Below, in pieces: positions 34,459 to 43,040 of a DNA stretch of 64,000 nt. The position numbers were made by a program, and so were the translations under genes. The stretch lies in assembly GCA_039189655.1 (NCBI GenBank), contig JBCCYN010000003.1, positions 10,311 through 74,310 on the forward strand. The letters are read 5' to 3'. Source of the stretch: Acuticoccus sp039189655 (GTDB taxonomy: Bacteria; Pseudomonadota; Alphaproteobacteria; Rhizobiales; Amorphaceae). Numbering within the stretch: the first letter of the stretch is position 1; every line of letters begins with the position of its first letter. Under the pieces are notes generated by a model. That model worked only from the letters and a program-made list of their open reading frames with translations, made no database searches and was not told where the DNA came from.

Positions 34459-35937
34459 TCACGCCGAGACAGATTGCATTCGCTTCCACAAAAGCCCACC
34501 GACGACCGGAGTTGCGAGGAGAACGAAGAGCATTCCCAATCGTTCGGTGAAAAGAAACTTTAGCGGCTCGGTGCCGGCCATCGCGACCGTCTGTCCAAGC
34601 GCGTACTCAAGGGGGCCACCCAAAATGAAGCCCATTACGAGGGGCATGATCTCAAACCGCGCCGCACGCGCCAGCAGACCGATGGCGCCAAATCCGACAA
34701 GCATTAGAAGGTCGACCGCATCGGAGCGAAAAACATATGCCCCCGCGAACGCGAATAAAATGACAAGGGGAATAAGCAAAGATGTTTTGATGGTTACAAT
34801 GCGCGCAAAAATCGGAATTGTCAGATAACCGATGATTACGAACATCAGATTGGCGATAACCATAGCGATCAGGATGGCGAATACCGTTGAACCTTGCTCA
34901 TCGAAGAGTTGCGGACCTGGTCGCAAACCTTGGGCTACGAACGCACCCAGGAGTATTGCGGTTACGTTGTCACCAGGGATGCCGAGGGTGAGCAGCGGTA
35001 CGAGCGTCGGTCCATTTACGGCGTTGTTGGCCGCCTCAGCAGCGGCAACGCCTTCGATTTCACCTTCACCAAAGGTCTCCGGATGGGTAGAGGCGTTCTT
35101 TGCGGCCGAATATCCCATCATTGCCGCAACCACTTGGCCTAACCCAGGAATTATGCCTATACCTGCGCCAATAATCGTCGACCGTCGGATGGTTGGAAGA
35201 CAACGCCGAAACTCTGAGAGTGTCAATCGCGCACCGACGAGTTTGGCAAGACTCTGAACTTCTCCCGAGCGCATGAGCGCATAGACGATCTCAGGCAGCG
35301 CAAATAAACCAATGAGCATAGGAAGGAGCGGAATTCCTGACTTGAGATCAAAGAGACCAAAAGTGAATCGCTCCACGCCACCAATGGGATCGGTGCCAAT
35401 TTGTGCGAGCCAGAGGCCCGCGAACATCATGATCAATCCTTTGATGGGGTTTTTGCCGGCCGTTACGACGATAATAACAAGACTCAAAAGGAGCACAGAA
35501 AAGAGCTCTGGGGGGCCAAACTGCATCACGAGCAGGGCGATCGGGAATATCATTAATATGGTAAATACGTCGCTCGCGGTGTCTCCAATAACCGAAGAGA
35601 AAAGCGCAATATCGAGCGCCTTTCGAGATTGGCCTTTCTGGGTGAGTTTGTAGCCATCAATGGACGTAGCGATTGCGGCTCCGGTCCCCGGCATAGACAC
35701 AAGAATTGCGGGGATAGAGCCACCAAATATTCCACCTTTATAGATCCCCAGGAGGAAAGGGATACCGACGATTGGATCGAGGAAAAATGAGATCGGCAGC
35801 AAGATTGCCATCGCCATCAACGTCGTAAACCCTGGCAATGCTCCGACAAGCATGCCAGCAAATAGTCCGATGGCCATTAATGCGAAGGTATCAAGGCGCA
35901 TTGCCATGACGAGCCCTTCGCTGAATTCAGCCAGCAC
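34459..35937 (-). CDS. TTT transporter large permease (TctA) (1)
   Basis: A 492-residue protein with about twelve hydrophobic helices. The family motif LVGALPGFTTLMAMAILLP near residue 32 and the internal repeat version GIGIIPGLGQVVAAMMGYSAAK near residue 260 are present, as are the NNAVNGPTLVPLLTLGIPGD segment. Couples the sodium or proton gradient to uptake of a carboxylate delivered by TctC. Start at GTG 35937; ribosome-binding site weak. Confidence 0.93.
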   Translation of the reverse strand: MLAEFSEGLVMAMRLDTFALMAIGLFAGMLVGALPGFTTLMAMAILLPISFFLDPIVGIPFLLGIYKGGIFGGSIPAILVSMPGTGAAIATSIDGYKLTQKGQSRKALDIALFSSVIGDTASDVFTILMIFPIALLVMQFGPPELFSVLLLSLVIIVVTAGKNPIKGLIMMFAGLWLAQIGTDPIGGVERFTFGLFDLKSGIPLLPMLIGLFALPEIVYALMRSGEVQSLAKLVGARLTLSEFRRCLPTIRRSTIIGAGIGIIPGLGQVVAAMMGYSAAKNASTHPETFGEGEIEGVAAAEAANNAVNGPTLVPLLTLGIPGDNVTAILLGAFVAQGLRPGPQLFDEQGSTVFAILIAMVIANLMFVIIGYLTIPIFARIVTIKTSLLIPLVILFAFAGAYVFRSDAVDLLMLVGFGAIGLLARAARFEIMPLVMGFILGGPLEYALGQTVAMAGTEPLKFLFTERLGMLFVLLATPVVGGLLWKRMQSVSA

Positions 35938-35967
35938 TTTTGAGCACTTTCGTTGAGGGACGCCGCA

Positions 35968-36483
35968 TCACCGATCTAGAATCCATGCATACGCAAACTC
36001 GATGGGGCTGAGCTCGGGAAGCGAGACCGCCAGCCCGCGCGTCGCAACCAAATAGATCGTGATTGGCGAGATGATAGAAAGTGCAAAAATTTGCACAAGT
36101 GACCGATTTCCGGCGATGAGTGCGATCGATGACATCGCAACAGCGGAAGAAATCAAAAAACCAAACGGAATCATTGTAACTGCGTAAACAACAAGAATAA
36201 TAAAAAATCTTATCGTTTTGAATGCGCTAGCATAATTTCTACTAGTAGACGACTCCAAAAGTCTATTTCTATTCGTAAATAGATAAATGGTGCAAAGAAG
36301 GACAAGTAGTGTCAGGATAATAGACGGGAACAGAGTAGGTTCGATGGGACTAAGCGAGCGGCCGAATAGAACCTTTGGCTTAGCTATGAGGGCATTGGTA
36401 AACAGTAATGCAGACGACGATATGACAAAGAGTGTACCAACGAGCCAAGCTTGTGCTGACAGGCGTGATAGCATCCTCCTCAT
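35968..36483 (-). CDS. TTT transporter small permease (TctB) (1)
   Basis: A 171-residue protein with four hydrophobic helices at about 10-30, 45-65, 88-108 and 110-150, the TctB layout; sequence identity in this family is always low. The gene is noticeably AT-rich compared with the window. The product assists TctA. Two ATGs (36483 and 36474) are close together and a purine-rich stretch sits between, so the exact start is open. First gene of the minus-strand TTT operon. Confidence 0.82.
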   Translation of the reverse strand: MRRMLSRLSAQAWLVGTLFVISSSALLFTNALIAKPKVLFGRSLSPIEPTLFPSIILTLLVLLCTIYLFTNRNRLLESSTSRNYASAFKTIRFFIILVVYAVTMIPFGFLISSAVAMSSIALIAGNRSLVQIFALSIISPITIYLVATRGLAVSLPELSPIEFAYAWILDR

Positions 36484-36714
36484 CCCCTATTTGCTCCTCG
36501 TCAAAACACGATAACAAGCTATAGGATAAGAATTATCTGAACGGTTTTGAAAGTAAATACTCGTGTAAATAGATGCAGATATCCAGTTTTGCAATCTAAA
36601 ATGACTTATATGTTTATGTTGACGGGAAAAAATAAATTTGTCAGAAGATCGAGATAGTTCGGATGATGTGTTTTTAGTCTTCGGAATTAATTGCTGTTTG
36701 GTGGGAACGGCCTG
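36484..36714. promoter_or_regulatory. AT-rich divergent intergenic region
   Basis: About 230 bp of AT-rich DNA between the tctB homologue (minus strand) and the AEC transporter gene (plus). Promoters for both must be here; I see no clear operator palindrome. Confidence 0.45.
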
Positions 36715-37602
36715 ATGAACACAGAAATACTGAACATCATTGCACCGATCTTTTTGATCGCGGGGTTGGGTTACGCAATGGAAGCGACTGGTAGAGGATT
36801 TCACCCAGGTAGTCTGACCCGTTTGGTGATGTGGATCGGTACACCGTCGTTGGTATTTTCTTCGCTGACGCGAACCGAATTGCCAACGGATGATCTTTTG
36901 AGAATGGCTGGATGTGCTGTTGCGGTAGTGTTGATAGGAGGAGGTGTTGCCGCAGCAATTCTTAGGGCGCTTCGATTGCCTCTTCGTGCATATCTTCCGC
37001 CGCTCACATTGCCGAATTCGGGTAACGCCGGGTTGCCGGTGGTGCTGTTCGCTTTTTCGCAGGATGGTTTGTCGATCGGAGTTGCGTTCTTCTTCGTTAT
37101 CGCTCTCACTCAATACGTCGTAGTCCCAATATTCATTGTAGGCCGTGCGAATTGGCGAGCAATTGCAACGGAACCACTTCTCTGGTCGGTGATGACCTCG
37201 ATCGCAGTAAAGTTCCTCGAGATAGTCCCTCCCGCAATAATCGCGGAAACAACCCACATCCTCGGAGGTATGGTCATTCCCGTAATGCTTTTGATGCTCG
37301 GTGGAGCGCTTGCGCGGTTGCGGGTCGCCGATCTTTTCACCTCTGCGTTTCTGGCCGTTGTGCGACTCTCAGTTGGTGCAGGCGCTGGAATGGTGGTTAT
37401 CCTCGTATTTAATCTCGATGGCGTTGAGGCCGCCACACTCTTTCTGCTTTCTGCAATGCCAGCAGCTGTCGTTACCTATGTATTTGCAGAGCGCTATGGT
37501 CAAGCCCCTGAAAAAGTTGCTGGTCTTGTAGTGTGTTCCACGATCCTAACATTCCTCACGCTGCCAATTTTGCTTATTTTTGCTTTCAAAATAGCACAAT
37601 AG
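36715..37602 (+). CDS. AEC (auxin efflux carrier) family transporter
   Basis: A 295-residue inner-membrane carrier with ten hydrophobic helices. LIAGLGYAMEATGRG in helix 1, SGNAGLPVVLFAFSQD (the crossover Asn-Pro region of helix 4-5) and ALARLRVADLF fit the AEC family. Relatives move malate, lactate or other organic anions. The start ATG 36715 (MNTEILN) was chosen over a TTG at 36691. Divergent from the TTT operon and convergent with the NAD-binding dehydrogenase gene. Confidence 0.86.
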   Translation: MNTEILNIIAPIFLIAGLGYAMEATGRGFHPGSLTRLVMWIGTPSLVFSSLTRTELPTDDLLRMAGCAVAVVLIGGGVAAAILRALRLPLRAYLPPLTLPNSGNAGLPVVLFAFSQDGLSIGVAFFFVIALTQYVVVPIFIVGRANWRAIATEPLLWSVMTSIAVKFLEIVPPAIIAETTHILGGMVIPVMLLMLGGALARLRVADLFTSAFLAVVRLSVGAGAGMVVILVFNLDGVEAATLFLLSAMPAAVVTYVFAERYGQAPEKVAGLVVCSTILTFLTLPILLIFAFKIAQ

Positions 37603-37639
37603 CTGTAATCGCTTTGATCTAAACCGCCTTTCCAGGTCG

Positions 37640-38515
37640 TCAAGACGGGGTGCTTCGCAAAGGTACCGCAACGCGTTCGATGGCGTTAATGATTGCGGCG
37701 TTGTCTAAATCTTGCTCCCCAGCTGACACACAATCGTCCATCATGGCAAGGTAGAGTTCAGCGAACGGTAAGCGTGAAATCCCAATCTTGGTCGCCGTAT
37801 CTCTAATAAGTCCAAAGTCCTTACGTGATTGACTGATGCGGCCAAGCGGTTGAAACGCGCGCGAAACCATCTTGCTCCCCTTGCCGTCCATCACCGACGA
37901 GTAAGCTGCCGATTGCTTAGCCAGAGAAAGAAAATCTTCGCTTTCAAGGCCAAGATGTTCAGCAAACAATAATCCTTCTGCTAGGGCAGCTCGGTTAATC
38001 CCGAGAATCAAATTAATCGCAAGCTTTGTGCGGTTTCCATTACCAATTGGCCCAGTATAAAAATGTGCCTTGCAAAGCACAGGCAGAAACGGCAAAAAGC
38101 GCTCAAGCGACGAAGTGGAACCAGCTAAAAAGAGCGTTGCCCGTCCCGCCCGCATTGCCTCGCTGGTTCCGGAAATCGGTGCTTCCACGAGGCTGATGGA
38201 TTTTTGAGCTGCGGTAGTTTCCAGCGTCGCCATACGGGATGGGTCGCAGGTACTCATCGCCACAAGGAGATTTTCGGTCCCAGATGGCGCGTGTTCAATT
38301 AAAGACGCAAGCTGATTAGTATCGAATACTGCTGCGATTACAATACCGGCACCCCAGACGTCGTGTGGCTCAGATAAAATGCCCCCTGCCTGCGCAAACA
38401 CCGTCCTCCTCTCCGCGTTAGGATCGTGCCCAACCACAGCGTATCCTGCGTCAAGGCAACGTTCGGATATCGCCATACCTATTAGACCAAGGCCAAAAAG
38501 CCCGACCGTTTTCAT
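37640..38515 (-). CDS. 3-hydroxyisobutyrate dehydrogenase family NAD-binding protein
   Basis: A 291-residue beta-hydroxyacid dehydrogenase. VGLFGLGLIGMAIS is the Rossmann loop with HDPN as the dinucleotide specificity segment; VEAPISGTSEAMRAG is the substrate-binding motif and the catalytic Lys is in GNRTKLAINLILG. Oxidises a 3-hydroxy acid such as 3-hydroxyisobutyrate, 2-hydroxy-3-oxopropionate or a sulfolactaldehyde relative. A 64-codon frame upstream ends in ATGA with this start, but no clear ribosome-binding site is present. Tail gene of the 37.6-42.8 kb minus-strand cluster, though a 353-bp gap separates it from the rest. Confidence 0.88.
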   Translation of the reverse strand: MKTVGLFGLGLIGMAISERCLDAGYAVVGHDPNAERRTVFAQAGGILSEPHDVWGAGIVIAAVFDTNQLASLIEHAPSGTENLLVAMSTCDPSRMATLETTAAQKSISLVEAPISGTSEAMRAGRATLFLAGSTSSLERFLPFLPVLCKAHFYTGPIGNGNRTKLAINLILGINRAALAEGLLFAEHLGLESEDFLSLAKQSAAYSSVMDGKGSKMVSRAFQPLGRISQSRKDFGLIRDTATKIGISRLPFAELYLAMMDDCVSAGEQDLDNAAIINAIERVAVPLRSTPS

Positions 38516-38868
38516 GTCGAAGTAACGGTCAAATATTTGGCGACATTATCGTATTTTATGGAGAATTGTTGGAATCCTTCACTTTTTAAATCAATTCTAC
38601 TAACTTTAGAAAATAATACATAGGGTAAGTATGTAGAAAAGAGGGGAAAACCATCTATATTCAAGATATGGCCGGCGCAGAGACAATTTTCTTGTAGGAT
38701 TGACATTATAGAAGATCCTTTAAAGCGACTTCCAGAAACGTTGCCTGGTTTCTGGCGCTCTCGGCGAAACCAAATGTGTCTCTGGAGAGGTCTATTCTAT
38801 CAGGAATTCGTGCAAAAACGGTACCTAGATAACTTAATTTGACGATGCCTGTACCGAGCAAAAACATA
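38516..38868. other. AT-rich gap with a doubtful 64-codon frame
   Basis: About 350 bp between the dehydrogenase gene and the next oxidoreductase gene, AT-rich. A minus-strand frame of 64 codons (38512-38706) overlaps the dehydrogenase start as ATGA, which would allow coupling, but its product matches no family and it lacks a ribosome-binding site. I take the rest as leader or promoter sequence. Confidence 0.35.
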
Positions 38869-39942
38869 TTACCGCGCGGCCTTCAATTCTGCGAGTTGCG
38901 TGATCGCAAGATTAGACATAGGTAACGCGACTGGTTCGCCGACTTCCGCGGAAACATCCGCCGCGCAATAAGTCTCCATGACCATGCGTGCATGCCGCAC
39001 ATCGACCATCGGTGGGCGATCGAGGATGACAGATTCCAAAAAATGAATTGTTTCAGGGCCCATTTGGCCAGCAAAGACGTCGTCCACATGTTCGCCCGGC
39101 ATGGTTGACATTGGAAAAAAGGTACTCTCAGTCACAGTATTCATCCAATTATCGCGGGATGTATCATCAAGGATGAGCGCGCCTTCCGTGCCTGTAATTT
39201 CTATCCAAGTTCCACAATAGTTTGGAAAACTTGGCGGTAGGTTCCATCCACCGCCGATGACCACCAGCGAGCCATCGTCCATCGAGACAGTGCTCCACAT
39301 GCAGTCATAGGAGCCGTTGACATCCTTCATAAAACCGTATGCACCTTGGGAGTAGATCTTTATGGGTTTAGCTGGCGCAAGAAGCCAAAAAACGAAATCC
39401 AAATCATGGGTCGACTCCATCGCGGCAGGGGATAGCTTTACTCTGCTCGCGATCTTTTTACCCAAACTTCGAGAAAGGTGGCGGCTCACCATTACATTAA
39501 CGATTTGACCAAGTTGACCGGTAGATATAGCTTTTTTTGCGTAAGCAATCTTCGGGTTAAAGCGTTGAGAGTAACCGATTGTGAATTTGAGCCCACCACG
39601 CTCTGCGAGAGCAATCAACTCGTCTGCTTCCCAAAACTCTAGGGCTATGGGTTTTTCGAGGAGGACGTGTTTACCAGCCTTCAGGCAGTCTCGCGCGATA
39701 GGGTAGTGCGTTCCCTCTGGCGTCGTCGATATGTAGACGACTGAGACGTCGCCATTTTCAACAATTTCACGGTAATCCATGGTTGCTGTGGCGGGCCGAG
39801 TAAGTGCTTTCACCTCCGCCAGCCGGTCAGGGCGAATTTCACAAATGTGGAGCTTGTCGCAAAGTGCAGTTTTTGCGAGCGTCTCTGCGCGGATGCCCCC
39901 GCACCAACCAGTACCAATGACAGCTGCTTCCACCTGTCTCAT
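38869..39942 (-). CDS. Gfo/Idh/MocA family oxidoreductase (2)
   Basis: A 357-residue NAD(P)-dependent dehydrogenase. VEAAVIGTGWCGGIRAE is the Rossmann loop, LLEKPIALEF is the EKP motif and ESTHDLDFVFWLLAPAK carries the second-domain DxxxH-type active-site region. I prefer the ATG at 39942 to that at 39963, which adds seven residues before the Rossmann strand. Likely acts on a sugar or sugar acid also handled by the dehydrogenase and aldolase encoded upstream in the same cluster. Confidence 0.9.
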   Translation of the reverse strand: MRQVEAAVIGTGWCGGIRAETLAKTALCDKLHICEIRPDRLAEVKALTRPATATMDYREIVENGDVSVVYISTTPEGTHYPIARDCLKAGKHVLLEKPIALEFWEADELIALAERGGLKFTIGYSQRFNPKIAYAKKAISTGQLGQIVNVMVSRHLSRSLGKKIASRVKLSPAAMESTHDLDFVFWLLAPAKPIKIYSQGAYGFMKDVNGSYDCMWSTVSMDDGSLVVIGGGWNLPPSFPNYCGTWIEITGTEGALILDDTSRDNWMNTVTESTFFPMSTMPGEHVDDVFAGQMGPETIHFLESVILDRPPMVDVRHARMVMETYCAADVSAEVGEPVALPMSNLAITQLAELKAAR

Positions 39943-40150
39943 GGTGCTTGTTGAAGAGCACAAAGAGGTTGCGTTTCCATTGTGCTCCTATCTACGATAC
40001 CAATTAGTTTGACACTTCTGGCATTGCGGGGCGGAGTATGCCGGTATGCTCGCAGCATAGTGAGAAATAAACACTAGGCGCGGTCGATTTGTGCCAACAA
40101 TCATAAGAACTGATGGGAACGTTCAAATCTAAAGACGGCCTTGACCATCT

Positions 40151-40621
40151 TCAGGCTGCCTTTGCGGGCGGATGGACCAAGCGTACCTCATCAGGAATTT
40201 TCAGGGCATCATTGGGTCCGTCAATGAATTCGACAGTCGTGAATATAAGCTCGGTCTCACCAATATTTTCCACTGAATGTAGCATGTATTCGCCTTCGCC
40301 ATAGTGGAAGTGCTTGGTCTCTCCGGCGTGATGTTCAGTGTCACGAACCGTGCCATTCGAAAAATATCCGCGCGCTTTGCCATTGGTGAGACAGGACCAG
40401 AAGTACGGGTTGACGTGGCGATGGAAGGGACAGCGATATCCGGGTGGCAAGCGTAAATGCCACACACGGAGCTGGTCGGTCTCAGACACGAGGGTGGAGC
40501 CGACTACGCCGCTGAATTCATTTGCGATCATGTCTTTGTAAAGACCCTCCGGCCAGCCATCAAATACGGACTTATCGCCCGCCGTCTGGATGTGGTCAGA
40601 AGTCTTCGCTGGCGCGGACAT
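40151..40621 (-). CDS. cupin-domain protein
   Basis: A 156-residue single-cupin protein. The first metal motif is readable as CPFHRHVNPYFWSCL and the second as HFHYGEGEYMLHSVEN, giving three His ligands and one Glu-like position. Related small cupins act as isomerases, epimerases or sensors for sugar acids; no specific activity is predicted. Encoded between a DapA-type aldolase and a Gfo/Idh enzyme in one minus-strand run, so it is probably a pathway enzyme. Confidence 0.82.
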   Translation of the reverse strand: MSAPAKTSDHIQTAGDKSVFDGWPEGLYKDMIANEFSGVVGSTLVSETDQLRVWHLRLPPGYRCPFHRHVNPYFWSCLTNGKARGYFSNGTVRDTEHHAGETKHFHYGEGEYMLHSVENIGETELIFTTVEFIDGPNDALKIPDEVRLVHPPAKAA

Positions 40622-40682
40622 TTCGTTGTTCCTTTCGGCTATGCGTTGATCTCATGGGGCGCCAACGCAAATTTGTGTGCTG

Positions 40683-41606
40683 TCATGCGGTTTGCTCTAT
40701 GGACGCTTCAAGCGCGGCAAGGTCGCTCTTGAATTGTGTCTTCTGCTGCGACGTGAGCGGCAGAAGTGGTGGAGCCATGCGTGTCCAGCTCTCGTCTCCG
40801 GTACGCCAGGCTTCAACCTGCTTCATAGCTGACATCAATGGATATTTAGCGGCAGTCTCCCGAGCTGCTTTCACGGCTGCCATGGCTGTATCTTGTTCTG
40901 AGTTGCTTGCTGCCAATGCCGCTTGCACTTTGTTTGCAAAAGCATTTGTGGAGCCAGAAATGATCCCGGCGCAACCGACGGCAAGGGCGTCGAAGACAAA
41001 TGCCTCGCTGGAGGGATAAACATCGAAGTTGTCATTCACGCCGCCGGTCGCTTCGGCAAACGCCTTTGATTGGGAAAAGTCGCCACTGGAATCCTTTAGC
41101 CCTGCGATGACTTGACCGAAGTCGCGCTTTAGGCGAAGCACCAGTTCAACAGAAAACGGTAACAAAGACATTTGAGGGAAGTGGTAGAGATAAATCCGTA
41201 AATCACCGTTACCGACATCATTAATCAGTTGTGCAAATGCCGAGTAAATCCCTTCATCTGATTGGTTTTTGTAGTAAAAAGGTGGTAGTATGAGAACGTT
41301 ATTGAAACCCGCCTCCAGCGATGCATTGGTGAGTTTGATGGCATCGGCGATTGATGAAGAGCCGGTCCCAAAGACGACTCGATTGGCCGGTAAGCCTGCT
41401 TTTGCAAACGCTGAGGGAAGGGCAAGTCGGTCACCAAACGCGATGGAGTTTCCCTCGCCGGTCGTCCCTGTGGGGGCAACACCATCGCAGCCACCCTCTG
41501 ATAACAAGTAACGGCAATATGCTATCAATTTTTCTTGGTCTACCGAACCGTCGGCATGGAAGGGTGTAACGGCGGCCGCGTAAATCCCACGGTGCGCTTT
41601 TGTCAT
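40683..41606 (-). CDS. DapA/NAL-family aldolase or dehydratase
   Basis: A 307-residue (beta/alpha)8 class I aldolase of the dihydrodipicolinate synthase/N-acetylneuraminate lyase superfamily. GVAPTGTTGEGNS is the carboxylate-binding GTTGE loop, the Schiff-base Lys is in VIAGLKDSSGD (about residue 167) and the proton-relay Tyr is in IYLYHFPQMS. The His-Phe-Pro following that Tyr is unlike DapA proper (YNxP), so a 2-keto-3-deoxy sugar acid is a likelier substrate than pyruvate plus aspartate semialdehyde. It is 17 bp downstream of the Zn dehydrogenase gene. Confidence 0.88.
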   Translation of the reverse strand: MTKAHRGIYAAAVTPFHADGSVDQEKLIAYCRYLLSEGGCDGVAPTGTTGEGNSIAFGDRLALPSAFAKAGLPANRVVFGTGSSSIADAIKLTNASLEAGFNNVLILPPFYYKNQSDEGIYSAFAQLINDVGNGDLRIYLYHFPQMSLLPFSVELVLRLKRDFGQVIAGLKDSSGDFSQSKAFAEATGGVNDNFDVYPSSEAFVFDALAVGCAGIISGSTNAFANKVQAALAASNSEQDTAMAAVKAARETAAKYPLMSAMKQVEAWRTGDESWTRMAPPLLPLTSQQKTQFKSDLAALEASIEQTA

Positions 41607-41623
41607 AACGCTCCCTCCTCGCC

Positions 41624-42811
41624 CTATTCAGCGGCCTGTGCCAACGCTGCCGACCTGCGGGTGGAAACAACCACCTTAATCGCATCGTCGATGCGCTCGC
41701 GTGCATACTTTAGGGCCGTTTCGAGTTGCTCCATCGGGAATGTGTGGGTGTGGATTTTGGTGGCGTCAAAGCGCTTTTGCGCCATGAAGGCCATCGCGCG
41801 GTGAGTCGCCGAACGACCTTCTCCGCGAATCCCATAAAGATAAATGTTATTGACCGCGAGATATCCAATGTCGAACGGCACCGGTTCTTTGGGAAAGGCG
41901 GCCAAGCACACCCGCCCCCCGCGATTGGTCATGTGCACCGCCTGGTTCACGGTGGTTTCATTGCCGGCGGCGTCGATCACATAGTCAGCCCCCTTGCCGC
42001 CGGTGACCTCCCGGACTCGGCCGACAACATCTTCTTTTCTTGCGTCGATGGTCATGTCGGCACCGAGTTCCAATCCGATGCGATTGCGGTTTTCCCGCGT
42101 TCCCACAAGGATGACCGGTGACGCCCCAAGGGACTTCGCCACCGCCACGGCGAGGAGGCCGATGGGGCCGGGGCCAATCACCACAACGCTTTCGCCCGCC
42201 ACCAATCCGCCCAACTCGGTCAGACCATACATCGATGTGCCCGCGGTGACGACGAGTGTAGCTTCTTCATCGCCCATTTCGTCGGGCACTTTAATCATAG
42301 TGTTCACATTGTTGATGGCGAATTGCGCGAAGCCGCCATTTGTTGTGAAGCCGTTGGCGCGATGTCCCTTATTCTTATCGCCATAGTTAAGGCCATAGTT
42401 GTGGCACGATGTATACATGCCCATGCGGCATCGCTTACATTGCCCGCATCCTGCATGGATCTCTACCGTGACCCGGTCTCCAACCGCAAACTCATCGACA
42501 CCAGGGCCGAGTGCTGCGATGGTCCCCATGTACTCATGCCCGGGTGTGAACCCTTTGTTGAATGGTTTGCCGCCTTCAATGAGCGCTGGTGTGCCATAGC
42601 TGATCACCTCAAGGTCGGTGGCGCAGATCGCCACCGCATCGATGCGCACGAGTGCTTCGGCCCGTCCGGGGACCGGCACAGGTTTATCGACGAGTAAAAG
42701 TTCGTCTGGATCGCCGAGCACCCAGGCCTTCATGCTGGCCGGAACCTGCATACCGACTGAATTTGTCTCGCCACTTCTAGCGTTTTGGTCGGCATTGACT
42801 TTGGTCATCAA
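41624..42811 (-). CDS. zinc-dependent medium-chain dehydrogenase
   Basis: A 395-residue alcohol/polyol dehydrogenase of the threonine/sorbitol dehydrogenase type. The catalytic zinc site is in CATDLEVIS and GHEYMGTI, the structural zinc is held by four Cys in AGCGQCKRCRMGMYTSC, and VVIGPGPIGLLAVAVAK binds NAD. Oxidises a secondary alcohol, polyol or sugar acid. It is the first gene of the operon (dehydrogenase, DapA-type, cupin, Gfo/Idh) and the GntR-type regulator gene is divergent, with three operator-like palindromes between them. Confidence 0.93.
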   Translation of the reverse strand: MMTKVNADQNARSGETNSVGMQVPASMKAWVLGDPDELLLVDKPVPVPGRAEALVRIDAVAICATDLEVISYGTPALIEGGKPFNKGFTPGHEYMGTIAALGPGVDEFAVGDRVTVEIHAGCGQCKRCRMGMYTSCHNYGLNYGDKNKGHRANGFTTNGGFAQFAINNVNTMIKVPDEMGDEEATLVVTAGTSMYGLTELGGLVAGESVVVIGPGPIGLLAVAVAKSLGASPVILVGTRENRNRIGLELGADMTIDARKEDVVGRVREVTGGKGADYVIDAAGNETTVNQAVHMTNRGGRVCLAAFPKEPVPFDIGYLAVNNIYLYGIRGEGRSATHRAMAFMAQKRFDATKIHTHTFPMEQLETALKYARERIDDAIKVVVSTRRSAALAQAAE

Positions 42812-42838
42812 GCGCTACCTCGCCGCCATCTCTCAATG

Positions 42839-43027
42839 AGTTGGCCAACCCATCGAGAATCGATCATCACACGCACCAAATTGGCCAACCAATTAGAGCG
42901 GGTTGGTGCTCTGTTTGGAACTTATCCCTATTGAGCCTGATAGTAAATGCAACTGTGCGTCTTGCCTCGTGGTTTTTTCAAGAGTAGCGTCTCCACACAC
43001 GTTTCATCGCTAATTGGTAAACCAATT
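42839..43027. promoter_or_regulatory. three copies of a TTGG-CCAA-type operator for the FadR-type regulator
   Basis: A 16-bp palindrome AATTGG-N4-CCAATT occurs at 42879-42894 (centre CCAA) and at 43012-43027 (centre TAAA), with a half-conserved copy TTGGCCAACCC at 42841-42851. It resembles the TTGGTN(2-3)ACCAA sites of the FadR subfamily. The middle and left copies lie upstream of the Zn dehydrogenase operon and the right one 14 bp before the regulator start, so repression of both transcripts and autoregulation are expected. This rests on sequence symmetry and position. Confidence 0.75.
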
Positions 43028-43040
43028 TGGTCCTAGCTTT

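Noticed and set aside
38512..38706. 64-codon frame ending as ATGA on the dehydrogenase start
   Set aside because: No ribosome-binding site, no family resemblance and AT-rich composition; recorded only as a possible leader.
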